Shown here: positions 18,383-26,936 of the stretch, piece by piece
How the letters are laid out: the number at the start of each line of letters is the position of its first letter
Position numbering within the stretch: position 1 is the first letter of the stretch
Assembly (NCBI RefSeq): GCF_030931715.1
Contig: NZ_CP133261.1
Span: forward strand, 3,140,643-3,204,642
Reading direction: 5' to 3'
DNA length: 64,000 nt
Source of the DNA: Tissierella sp. MB52-C2
Lineage (GTDB): Bacteria > Bacillota > Clostridia > Tissierellales > Tissierellaceae
Made by a program: the position numbers and the translations under genes
Notes under the pieces: model-generated
The model's input: only the letters and a program-made list of their open reading frames with translations
What the model was told of the DNA's origin: nothing
Database searches by the model: none

Positions 18383-19205
18383 TGATTTTAACCGATATTC
18401 TATATACTTCATTCTTCGCCACTCCATATTCATGGGCTATTTTTTTTACTGCTTCTTTTTTTGTCATTCCTTCCTCTATAAATTTCCTAAGTAAGGATTC
18501 TATATCTACTTCTTCCTCTACCTCTTCCTCTTGGTTTCCTTCTAGAATAAGTACAAACTCTCCCCTAACTCCAGAGTCTCTAAAGTAATTCAAAGCTTCA
18601 TCTATGGTCCCTCGAAAGGTTTCTTCGTATTTCTTTGTAAGCTCTCTTGATATGGAGATTTTTCTTTCTCCCAGGGCATCTAACATATCTTCCAATAAAT
18701 TTAATAATCTATGAGGTGCTTCATAGATTATAGTTGTATATTTGTATTCTTTAATCCTTTTTAATTCCTTTACTCTCTCATTTTTCTTAGGAGATAAAAA
18801 TCCTTCAAAAATAAACTTATCAGTTGGTAATCCTGACCCTACTAGGGCAGTAATAGAAGCTGTTGCTCCAGGAAGGACTATTACCTCTATACCTTCATCT
18901 ATGGCTTCTCCTATGAGGGCTTCCCCTGGATCTGATATACCTGGCATTCCAGCGTCAGATACTAAGGCTATATTTGTACCATTATTTAATCTTTCTATTA
19001 GCTCCATACCCTTTTCCTTTATATTATGTTCATGGTAAGAAGTAAGGGGCTTCTTTATATCATAGTGATTCAATAATTTTATAGTATGTCTTGTATCTTC
19101 TGCTGCAATTAAATCTGCTTCTTCCAATATCCTTATGGTTCTAAAACTAATGTCCTCTAAGTTTCCAATAGGTGTAGGACATATATATAATTTTCCTCGT
19201 TCCAT
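18375..19205 (-). CDS. rsmI: 16S rRNA (cytidine1402-2'-O)-methyltransferase
   Basis: Methylates the ribose of C1402 in the ribosomal decoding centre using S-adenosylmethionine. 276 residues of the tetrapyrrole-methylase fold: LYICPTPIGNLEDISFRTIRIL at the start, IAAEDTRHT, LVSDAGMPGISDPGE, PGATASITALVGSGLPTDKFIFEGFLP-like region and YEAPHRLL. The C-terminal helix-turn-helix-like segment MTKKEAVKKIAHEYGVAKNEVY is typical. It sits next to the trmN6-like gene as B. subtilis yabC does next to yabB. Confidence 0.95.
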   Translation of the reverse strand: MERGKLYICPTPIGNLEDISFRTIRILEEADLIAAEDTRHTIKLLNHYDIKKPLTSYHEHNIKEKGMELIERLNNGTNIALVSDAGMPGISDPGEALIGEAIDEGIEVIVLPGATASITALVGSGLPTDKFIFEGFLSPKKNERVKELKRIKEYKYTTIIYEAPHRLLNLLEDMLDALGERKISISRELTKKYEETFRGTIDEALNYFRDSGVRGEFVLILEGNQEEEVEEEVDIESLLRKFIEEGMTKKEAVKKIAHEYGVAKNEVYRISVKISE

Positions 19206-19240
19206 CTTCTTCTCCTCGTTTTCAGAATGTTTAATAACTC

Positions 19241-19975
19241 CTATTTTTGATGCCTGGCTCCATAAATCGGAGTTATTTCTTCAGTATAACTTCCATCATC
19301 ATTATATACTATAAGGGGATCGTAGAATTTTAAATCTGGCTTTCCACCTTTTACTGCTTCTATTAATATTAAATTTGGCTTCTTATTTAATTTTGGTTGA
19401 ACAAATCTTATGTATTTTGGTTCTAATTTATGTTTTCTTAGTAGGTAAATTATATCTACTAGTCTATCAGGTCTATGTACCATATAAAACTTTCCTAATG
19501 GCTTTAATAAATAATCTGTCACTTCTATTATATCATCTAAAGTACAAGCTACCTCATGGCGAGATATGGCAAAATTTTCATCTGGATTTACTAAGGCTCC
19601 TCCCGACTTCATATATGGCGGGTTTGATGTTATAGTATCCACTGTATTTTTTCCAAAGATAGATGGTAGTTTTTTCAAATCCATATTTAGTATCTTTATC
19701 TTCTCTTCCAATCCATTTAATTCTATACTTCTCTTAGCCATTTCAGCTACTTCTTCTTGAATTTCCACACCATAGATTATACCCACTTTATCCTTTCCAT
19801 ATAGCCTAAGAGGAATAATTCCAGTTCCTGTACCTAAATCTACTACTACACCCTTAGATTTAGCAAAGTCAGATAAAAATATGGCATCGGTACCATAGGA
19901 GAATCTTTCTTTATTTTGTATTATCTTAAAATCAGTACCTGGTACTATGTCTATTCTTTCATTTTCCTTTAACAT
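19241..19975 (-). CDS. TrmN6/YabB-like tRNA (adenine37-N6)-methyltransferase
   Basis: SAM-dependent methyltransferase of the YabB/TrmN6 family; in E. coli the relative modifies A37 of tRNA1-Val. 244 residues: SAM-site motif VVDLGTGTGIIPLRLYGKD near residue 45, the substrate motif TSNPPYMKSGG (NPPY) near 118, and a C-terminal LNKKPNLILIEAVKGGKPDLKF typical of the family. Positioned between the ferredoxin/ricT group and rsmI as in B. subtilis (yabB next to yabC). The exact tRNA target is inferred from family only. Confidence 0.85.
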   Translation of the reverse strand: MLKENERIDIVPGTDFKIIQNKERFSYGTDAIFLSDFAKSKGVVVDLGTGTGIIPLRLYGKDKVGIIYGVEIQEEVAEMAKRSIELNGLEEKIKILNMDLKKLPSIFGKNTVDTITSNPPYMKSGGALVNPDENFAISRHEVACTLDDIIEVTDYLLKPLGKFYMVHRPDRLVDIIYLLRKHKLEPKYIRFVQPKLNKKPNLILIEAVKGGKPDLKFYDPLIVYNDDGSYTEEITPIYGARHQK

Positions 19976-20037
19976 AAATTTCTCCTTTAAAATAATTTAA
20001 ATGATGAAGATGCCTTACGCCTAAAATACAAATTACT

Positions 20038-20063
20038 AAAAAAGACCCTTAAGGGTCTTTTTT
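20038..20063 (-). terminator. Terminator after the ferredoxin gene
   Basis: Perfect palindrome aaaaaagaccctt with its complement, T-run on the minus strand, starting eight bases past the ferredoxin stop. Confidence 0.85.
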
Positions 20064-20070
20064 ATAAGTA

Positions 20071-20337
<267 letters not shown>

Positions 20338-21234
20338 TTAATCTTCCAGTATTTTTATATCTATATCTTCATCTGATATTTCTATGATTTCTTCTCTTTC
20401 CTTTATATAAGCTGGATCTATTTCTCCAGTATTTGTAATATCTTTTACTAGGAAATAAAGTAAGTCCTCTGTATTATCCTGTAGTTTTACCTTTGCTTTT
20501 ACTTTTTCAAGTAATGTAAATGTTTCTACTACAGTACCTTTTCCCTCTGGAGTAATTATTATATCTCCAACATGAGGCATTTTTTCTAAAAGTTCTTCAT
20601 ATACATTATGTTCATATTTTAGACAACACATAAGTCTGCCACAAAGTCCTGAAATTTTAGTTGGATTCAGAGACAAGCTTTGTTCTTTAGCCATTTTTAT
20701 AGATACCGGTTCAAATTCACCTAAGAATTGTCCACAGCATAATACCTTTCCGCAGGGACCTATGCCACCTACCATTTTAGCCTCGTCTCTTACTCCTATT
20801 TGTCTAAGTTCTATTCTAGTCCTAAATATTGCAGCTAAGTCCTTTACTAATTCCCTAAAATCTACTCTACCATCAGCAGTGAAATAAAATATTACCTTAT
20901 TATTATCAAAGGTATACTCTACATCTACTAGTTTCATAGATAATTTATGTTCTTCTACTTTTTGCTGACATATGATTAAGGCTTCCTTTGCCTTTCTTTT
21001 GTTTTCTCTATGGGTATCAAAATCCTCATCCAAGGCTACTCTTATGACCTTTTTTAAGGGCGCTACTATTTCTTCTTCTGTGATTTCCTTTGGTCCTACT
21101 ACTACATGTCCAAATTCTATTCCCCTGGCTGTTTCTACCACTGCAAAATCATTAAACTTTACATCTATATCATCGGGATCAAAATAATAAATTTTCCCCG
21201 CCTTCTTAAATCTTACTCCTACTACCTTTACCAT
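20338..21234 (-). CDS. ricT: RicT/YaaT, PSP1-domain regulator
   Basis: Relative of B. subtilis YaaT (RicT), part of the RicAFT complex that stimulates RNA processing and sporulation phosphorelay activity. 298 residues. Conserved central Cys cluster: GIGPCGKVLCCGQFLGEF and ISGLCGRLMCCLKYEHNVY; in RicT such cysteines bind an iron-sulfur cluster with partners (family knowledge). N-terminal half resembles the PSP1 domain. It lies 15 bases after holB, as in B. subtilis (holB-yaaT). Confidence 0.92.
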   Translation of the reverse strand: MVKVVGVRFKKAGKIYYFDPDDIDVKFNDFAVVETARGIEFGHVVVGPKEITEEEIVAPLKKVIRVALDEDFDTHRENKRKAKEALIICQQKVEEHKLSMKLVDVEYTFDNNKVIFYFTADGRVDFRELVKDLAAIFRTRIELRQIGVRDEAKMVGGIGPCGKVLCCGQFLGEFEPVSIKMAKEQSLSLNPTKISGLCGRLMCCLKYEHNVYEELLEKMPHVGDIIITPEGKGTVVETFTLLEKVKAKVKLQDNTEDLLYFLVKDITNTGEIDPAYIKEREEIIEISDEDIDIKILED

Positions 21235-21248
21235 ATTTATAATTCCTC

Positions 21249-22217
21249 CTATATACCGAGAAGCATAATTTCTATAGATAAATTAAAATTCACATTTCTT
21301 TTTATGTTTATTTTAGTATCTTCTATTGTATATATTATATCATTAATTCTATGTAAATCTATATAGGTTTCTTTAGACAATATTTCGACTTTATCCTTGT
21401 TTACTAATAGGGATGTATCACCTATCTCTTTATAGATGAGCAGATCCCTAAACCAATAGAGAAAAATGTCTAAAATTTCTTCAATATTTTCCTTATCTTC
21501 ATTAAATAGGTCTATGGAAGTAAGTGCTTTTATCTTATCTCCTTTTAACAAACTATCAATAACCTTTATGATTTCTTCTCTCTTTTGAAAGAAGTCTTCT
21601 GAAGTGGCTAATTCTCGCGAACGCTCTAAGGATCCTTTGGTGAAGCTTGCAATAAATTGTGCTTTATCTTCATCTATTCCATAATCCCTTATTAATAAAT
21701 CCTTTACCTTATGTATTTCCAGTGGATAAAACTTAAATATTTGACATCTTGATAATATCGTAGGTATGAGTTTACTTATACTATTTGTAATCAGAATAAT
21801 ATTAATATACTCTGGGGGTTCCTCCAGAGTTTTTAATAGTGCATTTTGACTTTCCAGTCTCATCATATGACAATCTTCGATTATAAAAACTTTTCTCTCG
21901 CTTTCAAAGGGAGATGTTGACATGGAAGATATAAGTTTATCTATATTTTCCTTCCTTATTATTCCTTTTTCTGGTGATAATATTTTAAAGTCTGGATGGT
22001 TCATTGTATCAAATTTAATACAAGAGCTACATTTATTGCAGGGTCTTTCTGCTTTATCTTTACATAAGAGAGATTTAGAAAAGGCTAGGGCGACATTTCT
22101 TTTCCCCAAGCCTTTTTCTCCCTCAAATAAATAACAATGACTTATAGTTCTGTTTTCCATTGATTTTTTTAAAGCTTCTATTTGTTTTTCATGACCTATT
22201 ATCTCGTTAAAATCCAT
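21249..22217 (-). CDS. holB: DNA polymerase III delta' subunit
   Basis: Clamp-loader subunit. 322 residues: IIGHEKQIEALKKSMENRTISHCYLFEG, a P-loop variant FEGEKGLGKRNVA, zinc-binding cysteines CKDKAERPCNKCSSCIKFD, an SRC motif in ILSRCQIFKFYPL and ALLKTLEEPPEYINIILIT. It sits between the darA pair and ricT, the order of B. subtilis (yaaQ-yaaR-holB-yaaT), here without a yaaR. Confidence 0.94.
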   Translation of the reverse strand: MDFNEIIGHEKQIEALKKSMENRTISHCYLFEGEKGLGKRNVALAFSKSLLCKDKAERPCNKCSSCIKFDTMNHPDFKILSPEKGIIRKENIDKLISSMSTSPFESERKVFIIEDCHMMRLESQNALLKTLEEPPEYINIILITNSISKLIPTILSRCQIFKFYPLEIHKVKDLLIRDYGIDEDKAQFIASFTKGSLERSRELATSEDFFQKREEIIKVIDSLLKGDKIKALTSIDLFNEDKENIEEILDIFLYWFRDLLIYKEIGDTSLLVNKDKVEILSKETYIDLHRINDIIYTIEDTKINIKRNVNFNLSIEIMLLGI

Positions 22218-22230
22218 ATTATCCCCTAAC

Positions 22231-22515
22231 TTATATCTTCATGTATTTATCTATATCCACTACAAATAAATTAGCTCCCCCAAGGGTTATTTCATTATTT
22301 CCATCCTTAACCTTCTTACTAGAACATTCTTCCTTGATTAAATCCACAACCTTGTCAATTTCCTTATCCTCTACTCCAATAAAAAGTGTTGTATTTCCTG
22401 ATTTAAGAAAACCACCTGTTGAGGAAAGCTTTGTTGCTCTTATTTTGTTATCCATTAAAGCCTTTATAAGCTTTGTAATATAATCATCCTGAACTATGGC
22501 AATAATAAGTTTCAT
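22231..22515 (-). CDS. Second DarA/PstA-like cyclic-di-AMP receptor, short form
   Basis: PII-like small protein of the DUF970 family. It shares with its upstream neighbour the ligand-loop motif TKLSSTGGFLKSGNTTL and a C-terminal VDIDKYMKI, but is 13 residues shorter because the loop after the KKVKDGNNEI region is reduced. I start at ATG 22515 behind AGGAG; a GTG three codons earlier is less likely. It follows the full-length copy by only a few bases, so they are tandem duplicates in one operon. Whether it still binds c-di-AMP or forms mixed trimers is open. Confidence 0.85.
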   Translation of the reverse strand: MKLIIAIVQDDYITKLIKALMDNKIRATKLSSTGGFLKSGNTTLFIGVEDKEIDKVVDLIKEECSSKKVKDGNNEITLGGANLFVVDIDKYMKI

Positions 22516-22526
22516 TTTCCTCACTC

Positions 22527-22853
22527 CTAAATTTTAATATGTTTTTCTACATCAAGTATAAATACTGTTGCTCCACCAACTTTTACTTCCAGTGGATATG
22601 GTATATAAGTGTCTCCTGGCATAGTTACTGTAAGCAGTGATGTAGTAAGTTCCCTAGTTTTACAGTTGTCCTCTATTACTTTGAGTACAGGGGAAACATC
22701 TTTCTCATCTACTCCTACTAAAAGAGTCGTATTGCCTGACTTCAAAAAACCACCTGTAGATGATAATTTAGTAACTCTGTATTCTTGTTCTGTCAAATCA
22801 TCAATTAAAGCTCCTGCATCTTGATCTTGAACTATACATATAATTAGTTTCAT
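22527..22853 (-). CDS. darA: Cyclic-di-AMP receptor DarA (PstA)
   Basis: Trimeric PII-like protein that binds c-di-AMP (known for B. subtilis DarA and S. aureus PstA). 108 residues: MKLIICIVQDQDAGALIDDL, then RVTKLSSTGGFLKSGNTTLLVGV, the large loop LTTSLLTVTMPGDTYIPYP and VGGATVFILDVEKHIKI. Length and motifs fit the family. Between tmk and holB as in B. subtilis (yaaQ). Confidence 0.93.
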   Translation of the reverse strand: MKLIICIVQDQDAGALIDDLTEQEYRVTKLSSTGGFLKSGNTTLLVGVDEKDVSPVLKVIEDNCKTRELTTSLLTVTMPGDTYIPYPLEVKVGGATVFILDVEKHIKI

Positions 22854-22857
22854 ATTA

Positions 22858-23490
22858 TCACTCCCTTTTTTTAGTTAACAACTCTTCTATTTCTCCAATG
22901 CTTTGTTCTAATACTTCTTCAATAGTTTTAGTTGCATCTATTATTTTAATATTTTCAGGATATAGTTTTAAAAGTTCCATATAGCCTTCATATACCTTTT
23001 TATGAAACTCACTTCCTTCTTGTTCCAATCTATCAGGGGAATCCTCAAGAAACTTTCTCTTTAAAGTCAACTCTGGATCTATATGGAAAAATAGGATTAA
23101 ATCTGGATTTAATCCTTTAACCCCAAAATCATTAATAGCCTTTACTTCATCTATACCTAAACCCCTTCCCACACCTTGATAAGCTAAGCTAGATAATACA
23201 AATCTATCACAAAGCACAAGCTTTCCTTCTTCTAAGGCAGGCCTTATCTTTTCATGAACATGCTGAGCCCTTGAAGCTGCATATAGTAAAGCCTCTGTTT
23301 CTTTTCCCATATTTGTATTTTTCTCATCTAGGACAATATGACGAATTTCCTCAGCTATTAAAGTACCACCAGGCTCTCTAGTCATTATAAAGTCTATGCC
23401 TTTTTTCTCTAGATAATTTCCTATTAATTTTATTATTGTAGATTTACCTGAACCATCTGGTCCTTCTAAGGTTATAAAAAGTCCTCTCAC
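22858..23490 (-). CDS. tmk: Thymidylate kinase
   Basis: Phosphorylates dTMP to dTDP. 210 residues: P-loop EGPDGSGKSTIIK, DR-type motif REPGGTLIAEEIRHIVLD, the LID-proximal CDRFVLSSLAYQGVGRGLG and DLILFFHIDPELTLKRK. Fifteen bases separate it from the upstream decarboxylase and five from darA, so it is within the same operon. Confidence 0.96.
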   Translation of the reverse strand: MRGLFITLEGPDGSGKSTIIKLIGNYLEKKGIDFIMTREPGGTLIAEEIRHIVLDEKNTNMGKETEALLYAASRAQHVHEKIRPALEEGKLVLCDRFVLSSLAYQGVGRGLGIDEVKAINDFGVKGLNPDLILFFHIDPELTLKRKFLEDSPDRLEQEGSEFHKKVYEGYMELLKLYPENIKIIDATKTIEEVLEQSIGEIEELLTKKRE

Positions 23491-23504
23491 CTAATTCTTC
23501 CTTT

Positions 23505-24932
23505 CTATTCGACAACTACTAATCTATCTTTATTATACCCCATCAGACCTACTATTTCTATATCGTTTTCCATTAGAAAGATTATTTGGTCGTATAATTC
23601 CTGAGTTATTTCTTCTCCTGGAACTACTAAAGGTACTCCAGGTGGATAAGGAATAATAGATGTAGCAGAGATCCTTCCTATACTATCTTTTAATTCTCTT
23701 TGTTTTTTCTCACCATGATAAGCCTCATATATAGGTTTTATTATTTTAGGTTCTGGCATATTTATACTAACTGGAGATATTTCCTCATAAGATGCATTCT
23801 TTGCTAAATCCTCCACAGCAGCTATTAGTTTTTCATAGTCTTCATCTTCATTCATTAGTGATGTAAGGGCTAATGCGTAGTAGTAATCAGTCATTTCAAG
23901 TCTTATATTATATTTTTCATATAATCGTCTCTTCACCTGGGCACCCTTCATACCTTCTATTCTAAATAATATCTTCGTATTATCCTTTGCAAATATTGTT
24001 TTATCGCTTTCATCTCCTGTAAATACAAATACTCTATCTATGGCATTAAGTCTCTTTATAGTCTCTTCACATTTATCTATATTCCACTCTAACTTTTTCT
24101 TAGCCTCATCAGTATCCATATATGCTACTGCTATTTCATTAGACGCAGTAAATAAATATGATGGTGAAGTAGTAGTATATAGTTGGAATCTATCCTTAAG
24201 TTTATTCAAATCTACCCTATCTGACCCTATATGAATCATAGAAGTCTGTGTAAAGCTTGGTAAGGTCTTATGGGTACTATGAATTACTATATCTGCACCA
24301 CATTCTAAAGCAGATTTAGGTAATCTGTCTGAGAAAGTCATATGAGGTCCATGGGCCTCGTCTACCATTAATATTCTGTTATGTTTGTGAACTATATTTG
24401 CTATTGTTTCTAAATCTGAACACACTCCATAATAGTTTGGATAAGTTAAGACTACTGCTTTTATCTCAGGATCATCAGATAAAATCTCATCAATCTCCTT
24501 TGGATCTATACCAGTCATTACATGATATTCTTCATTATAATTAGGATACATATAAATCGGTTTTAATCTATTTAAAATCATCGAATTGTATACTGCCTTA
24601 TGACAATTTCTTTGCACTAATATTTTATTTCCTGGCTTTGTTATGGTAGCCAAGGCTATATATATACTTCCCGTTGAACCGTTTACTCCGTAGTGGGTAG
24701 ATTTTGCTCCAAATATACCAGCTGCCAAATCTTCACTCTCTTGTATAATTCCCCTTGGATCTAGGAGATTGTCCATGCCATAAGTTTCTGTTGTATCTAT
24801 TTGAGGTATATATTCTCCCCAATTAATCAGTGAGTTTTTGCCTTTATGTCCTGGCATATGGAAGAAAACGCTATCTTCTTCCATCAATTTTTTTAGTGCT
24901 TCAAATACGGGAGTTTTCATCCCTGTCATCAT
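23505..24932 (-). CDS. Orn/Lys/Arg decarboxylase family protein (YaaO/SpeA type)
   Basis: PLP-dependent basic amino acid decarboxylase, short form without the N-terminal wing domain. 475 residues: FFHMPGHKGKN near the start, HYGVNGSTGSIYIAL, VLTYPNYYGVC, LMVDEAHGPHMTF (PLP-ring Asp) and HSTHKTLPSFTQTSMIH with the PLP lysine; C-terminal SIIPYPPGVPLVVPGEEI. Substrate (arginine, lysine or ornithine) cannot be read from sequence. Place next to tmk as for B. subtilis yaaO. Three ATGs compete at 24932, 24929 and 24920; the ribosome site AGGAGG directly abuts the first. Confidence 0.9.
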   Translation of the reverse strand: MMTGMKTPVFEALKKLMEEDSVFFHMPGHKGKNSLINWGEYIPQIDTTETYGMDNLLDPRGIIQESEDLAAGIFGAKSTHYGVNGSTGSIYIALATITKPGNKILVQRNCHKAVYNSMILNRLKPIYMYPNYNEEYHVMTGIDPKEIDEILSDDPEIKAVVLTYPNYYGVCSDLETIANIVHKHNRILMVDEAHGPHMTFSDRLPKSALECGADIVIHSTHKTLPSFTQTSMIHIGSDRVDLNKLKDRFQLYTTTSPSYLFTASNEIAVAYMDTDEAKKKLEWNIDKCEETIKRLNAIDRVFVFTGDESDKTIFAKDNTKILFRIEGMKGAQVKRRLYEKYNIRLEMTDYYYALALTSLMNEDEDYEKLIAAVEDLAKNASYEEISPVSINMPEPKIIKPIYEAYHGEKKQRELKDSIGRISATSIIPYPPGVPLVVPGEEITQELYDQIIFLMENDIEIVGLMGYNKDRLVVVE

Positions 24933-25001
24933 CCTCCTAATAAAAAATAAATTTTCTTACTTATTATATATCACTTTTTGAGATATATAAACTATAATTT
25001 G

Positions 25002-25029
25002 AAAAAACCCTGTATTAATTTACAGGGTT
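25002..25029 (-). terminator. Terminator overlapping the end of gin
   Basis: Stem AACCCTGTA / TACAGGGTT (25006-25014 and 25021-25029) with a T-run on the minus strand. Part of the stem is formed by the last codons of gin (Asn-Pro-Val-Asn-stop). Confidence 0.75.
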
Positions 25030-25215
25030 CAGTTGGTGCTTTTCAGATATGTAGTATCCTAATAAAATTCTAATAAAATTTTTATACAAGTCATAGTTCT
25101 CATCGAATATGGATACATTTACTATTTCGTCTATACAATCTTTACATACTGTTTGCCTCAATAGTGTTATCCCTGTTTTTTCATTTCCACATATTATACA
25201 ATACACATAGCTCAC
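25015..25215 (-). CDS. Gin/CsfB-like anti-sigma factor, sporulation
   Basis: 66-residue zinc-ribbon protein with CIICGNEKTGITLL and TVCKDCIDEIV, the two CxxC pairs of Gin (CsfB), which in B. subtilis holds sigma-G and sigma-E in check during sporulation. Identification rests on length, the Cys pattern and position: it precedes the yaaO-tmk genes and follows bofA/ctc, the same neighbourhood as csfB in Bacillus. Its 3' end is built into a terminator hairpin, so decarboxylase transcription probably has another start. Confidence 0.75.
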   Translation of the reverse strand: MSYVYCIICGNEKTGITLLRQTVCKDCIDEIVNVSIFDENYDLYKNFIRILLGYYISEKHQLNPVN

Positions 25216-25365
25216 CCCTTATTTTATTTCCATTAGGATTATTGCCTTAATACTATATTTTATTCTTTATAATTTATTTCGTGCTTGGCAAGGGTGAAGT
25301 ATTGTTATTTAAAATTTACTGTGTACTGGCATTTTTTGGATTTTGCTTATATTATATTGAAAAAT

Positions 25366-25392
25366 AAAAACCCATAGGAAATATGGGTTTTT
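25366..25392 (-). terminator. Terminator after the L25/Ctc gene
   Basis: Stem AAAAACCCATA / TATGGGTTTTT with loop GGAAA, T-run on the minus strand. It lies in the 290-base gap between ctc and gin, which otherwise shows nothing I can name. Confidence 0.8.
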
Positions 25393-25505
25393 ATATGACG
25401 GATAGGAAAACTCTACTTTTGTACTTTTCCTATTATAAACTTAATCTGACTTCAACAAGTCTTGACAAAAACTAATTTAACATTTCTATAAAAGCTTTTA
25501 TCATA

Positions 25506-26141
25506 TTACTCTTTTGATTCAATTTCATCTGGTGCTGCTTCTGTTGCTTCTGGTATATCATCTTCATCTGTTTCTTCCTCAGATACTGATGGCTGAGATA
25601 ATGTACAAACTACATCTTCTAAATCTCTTAATATTGTAATACCTTCTATATTTGCAATATCTAAATCCTTTACAAGTATTGGCGTTGTAAAGTCCATATT
25701 TTCTACATTTACTTCTGCTCCATTTGGAATATTGGTTGGTAGACATTCGATTTCTATCTGGTCTAACAATTGCATTAATATTGAAGGTTGTAGTCTTATA
25801 TTATCTCTATTAACTAATATAACAGGAACAGACATTTTTACTTTTTCATCCATATTTAATTTTTGGAAATCAATATGAAGTATTTCTCCCTTTACAGGAT
25901 GTCTTTGAATATCCTTTATAATAGCTGGCATTACTTCTCCTGCTACATCTAATTCTAATAAGGATGATGCTCCTGCTTCTCTATATACTTTTTGGAATTC
26001 CGCTGAAGATACTGAAGCGCTAATTGTTTCTCCGCCTCTACTGTATATAACTGCAGGTATTATATTTTTTTCTCTTATTTTCTTTACTAAATTTTTTCCA
26101 GTCTCAGTTCTCTTTGTCATTTGCATTTTTATCGCTGGCAT
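25506..26141 (-). CDS. rplY: Ribosomal protein L25, Ctc type
   Basis: Binds 5S rRNA in the large subunit; the long (two-domain) Ctc form is a general stress protein in Bacillus. 211 residues: RTETGKNLVKKIREKNIIPAVIYSRGG, then the IKDIQRHPVKGEILHIDFQKL block of the L25 domain, the TL5 C-terminal domain (about 95-185) and an acidic tail EETDEDDIPEATEAAPDE. It stands between bofA and gin with its own terminator. Confidence 0.93.
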   Translation of the reverse strand: MPAIKMQMTKRTETGKNLVKKIREKNIIPAVIYSRGGETISASVSSAEFQKVYREAGASSLLELDVAGEVMPAIIKDIQRHPVKGEILHIDFQKLNMDEKVKMSVPVILVNRDNIRLQPSILMQLLDQIEIECLPTNIPNGAEVNVENMDFTTPILVKDLDIANIEGITILRDLEDVVCTLSQPSVSEEETDEDDIPEATEAAPDEIESKE

Positions 26142-26234
26142 ATAATATACCCCCTGTTCATTTTTATATTTATTATTACTAGTATATCATATTTTAGCCA
26201 CTTATACAAACTTCGGATTTCATACCCTAGTATA

Positions 26235-26495
26235 CTATATTATCATTTGAAGAATAAGTAATAATATCACACCAGGGACCCCTAATAATCCCACTATAAT
26301 AGCATTTAATGGATTAATCGCTATACCTAATCCAAAGTATTTTCCTATGGTATTAAAAAGAAGTAATATCAATCCTCCTAAAATACCATTACCTACCAAT
26401 TTAAATATCTTCTTGATAGGCCATACTAGTATAAGTCCTATGATATATAATAAAAAAAGACCAATGATATAATAAAAAATTGTACCCAATTCCAT
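26235..26495 (-). CDS. bofA: BofA-like sporulation membrane protein
   Basis: 86 residues with two or three hydrophobic segments (about 6-24, 33-50 and 60-86) and the family-type motif GNGILGGLILLLFNTIG and NPLNAIIVGLLGVPGVILLL. BofA restrains the SpoIVFB protease and thus pro-sigma-K processing in B. subtilis; in clostridia its role is less clear. Position after yaaL equals B. subtilis recR-yaaL-bofA. Confidence 0.85.
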   Translation of the reverse strand: MELGTIFYYIIGLFLLYIIGLILVWPIKKIFKLVGNGILGGLILLLFNTIGKYFGLGIAINPLNAIIVGLLGVPGVILLLILQMII

Positions 26496-26564
26496 TACTA
26501 TCCCTCCCGTTCCTATTATACTATAAATATAGGAGAGAATTAGAAAATATTACATATTTTTGTA

Positions 26565-26861
26565 CTAGCTATCAACTGAAATATTTTCCATCTGTTGATT
26601 TATGAGTTCTTCTGAAATATCTTTATCCCACTCTTTTATTTTCTTCAACAAATATATATATTTTAGTTTAGATGCCTCTGCTTCATATATGGCATAATCT
26701 ATTAAATCCGGGTCTGAAACCGATTGAAAAAACTTTTCATTATCCTGCCATTCCTCATGAGCCTGTCTTAGATTTTCTAGCATCTGAGTTTTTAATTCAT
26801 TTAATTTATCTAATTCTGTCTTTTCTCTTTTTCCTAAGTCTTTTTTTATAAAGCTCAACAT
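26565..26861 (-). CDS. yaaL: YaaL-family protein (DUF2508)
   Basis: 98-residue soluble, mostly helical, charged protein of unknown role. ELDKLNELKTQMLENLRQAHEEWQ and DLIDYAIYEAEASKLKYIYLLKKIKEW are typical of YaaL. Upstream of bofA as in Bacillus. In Bacillus recR would precede it; here the MerB-like gene saoL does, so the conserved order is broken at this point. Confidence 0.8.
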   Translation of the reverse strand: MLSFIKKDLGKREKTELDKLNELKTQMLENLRQAHEEWQDNEKFFQSVSDPDLIDYAIYEAEASKLKYIYLLKKIKEWDKDISEELINQQMENISVDS

Positions 26862-26936
26862 AAAAACACCCCCTAATTTCTATTACTATCATTGACAAAA
26901 ATTAAGGGGTATATACGTATTAAAGTTTTTCTACAT

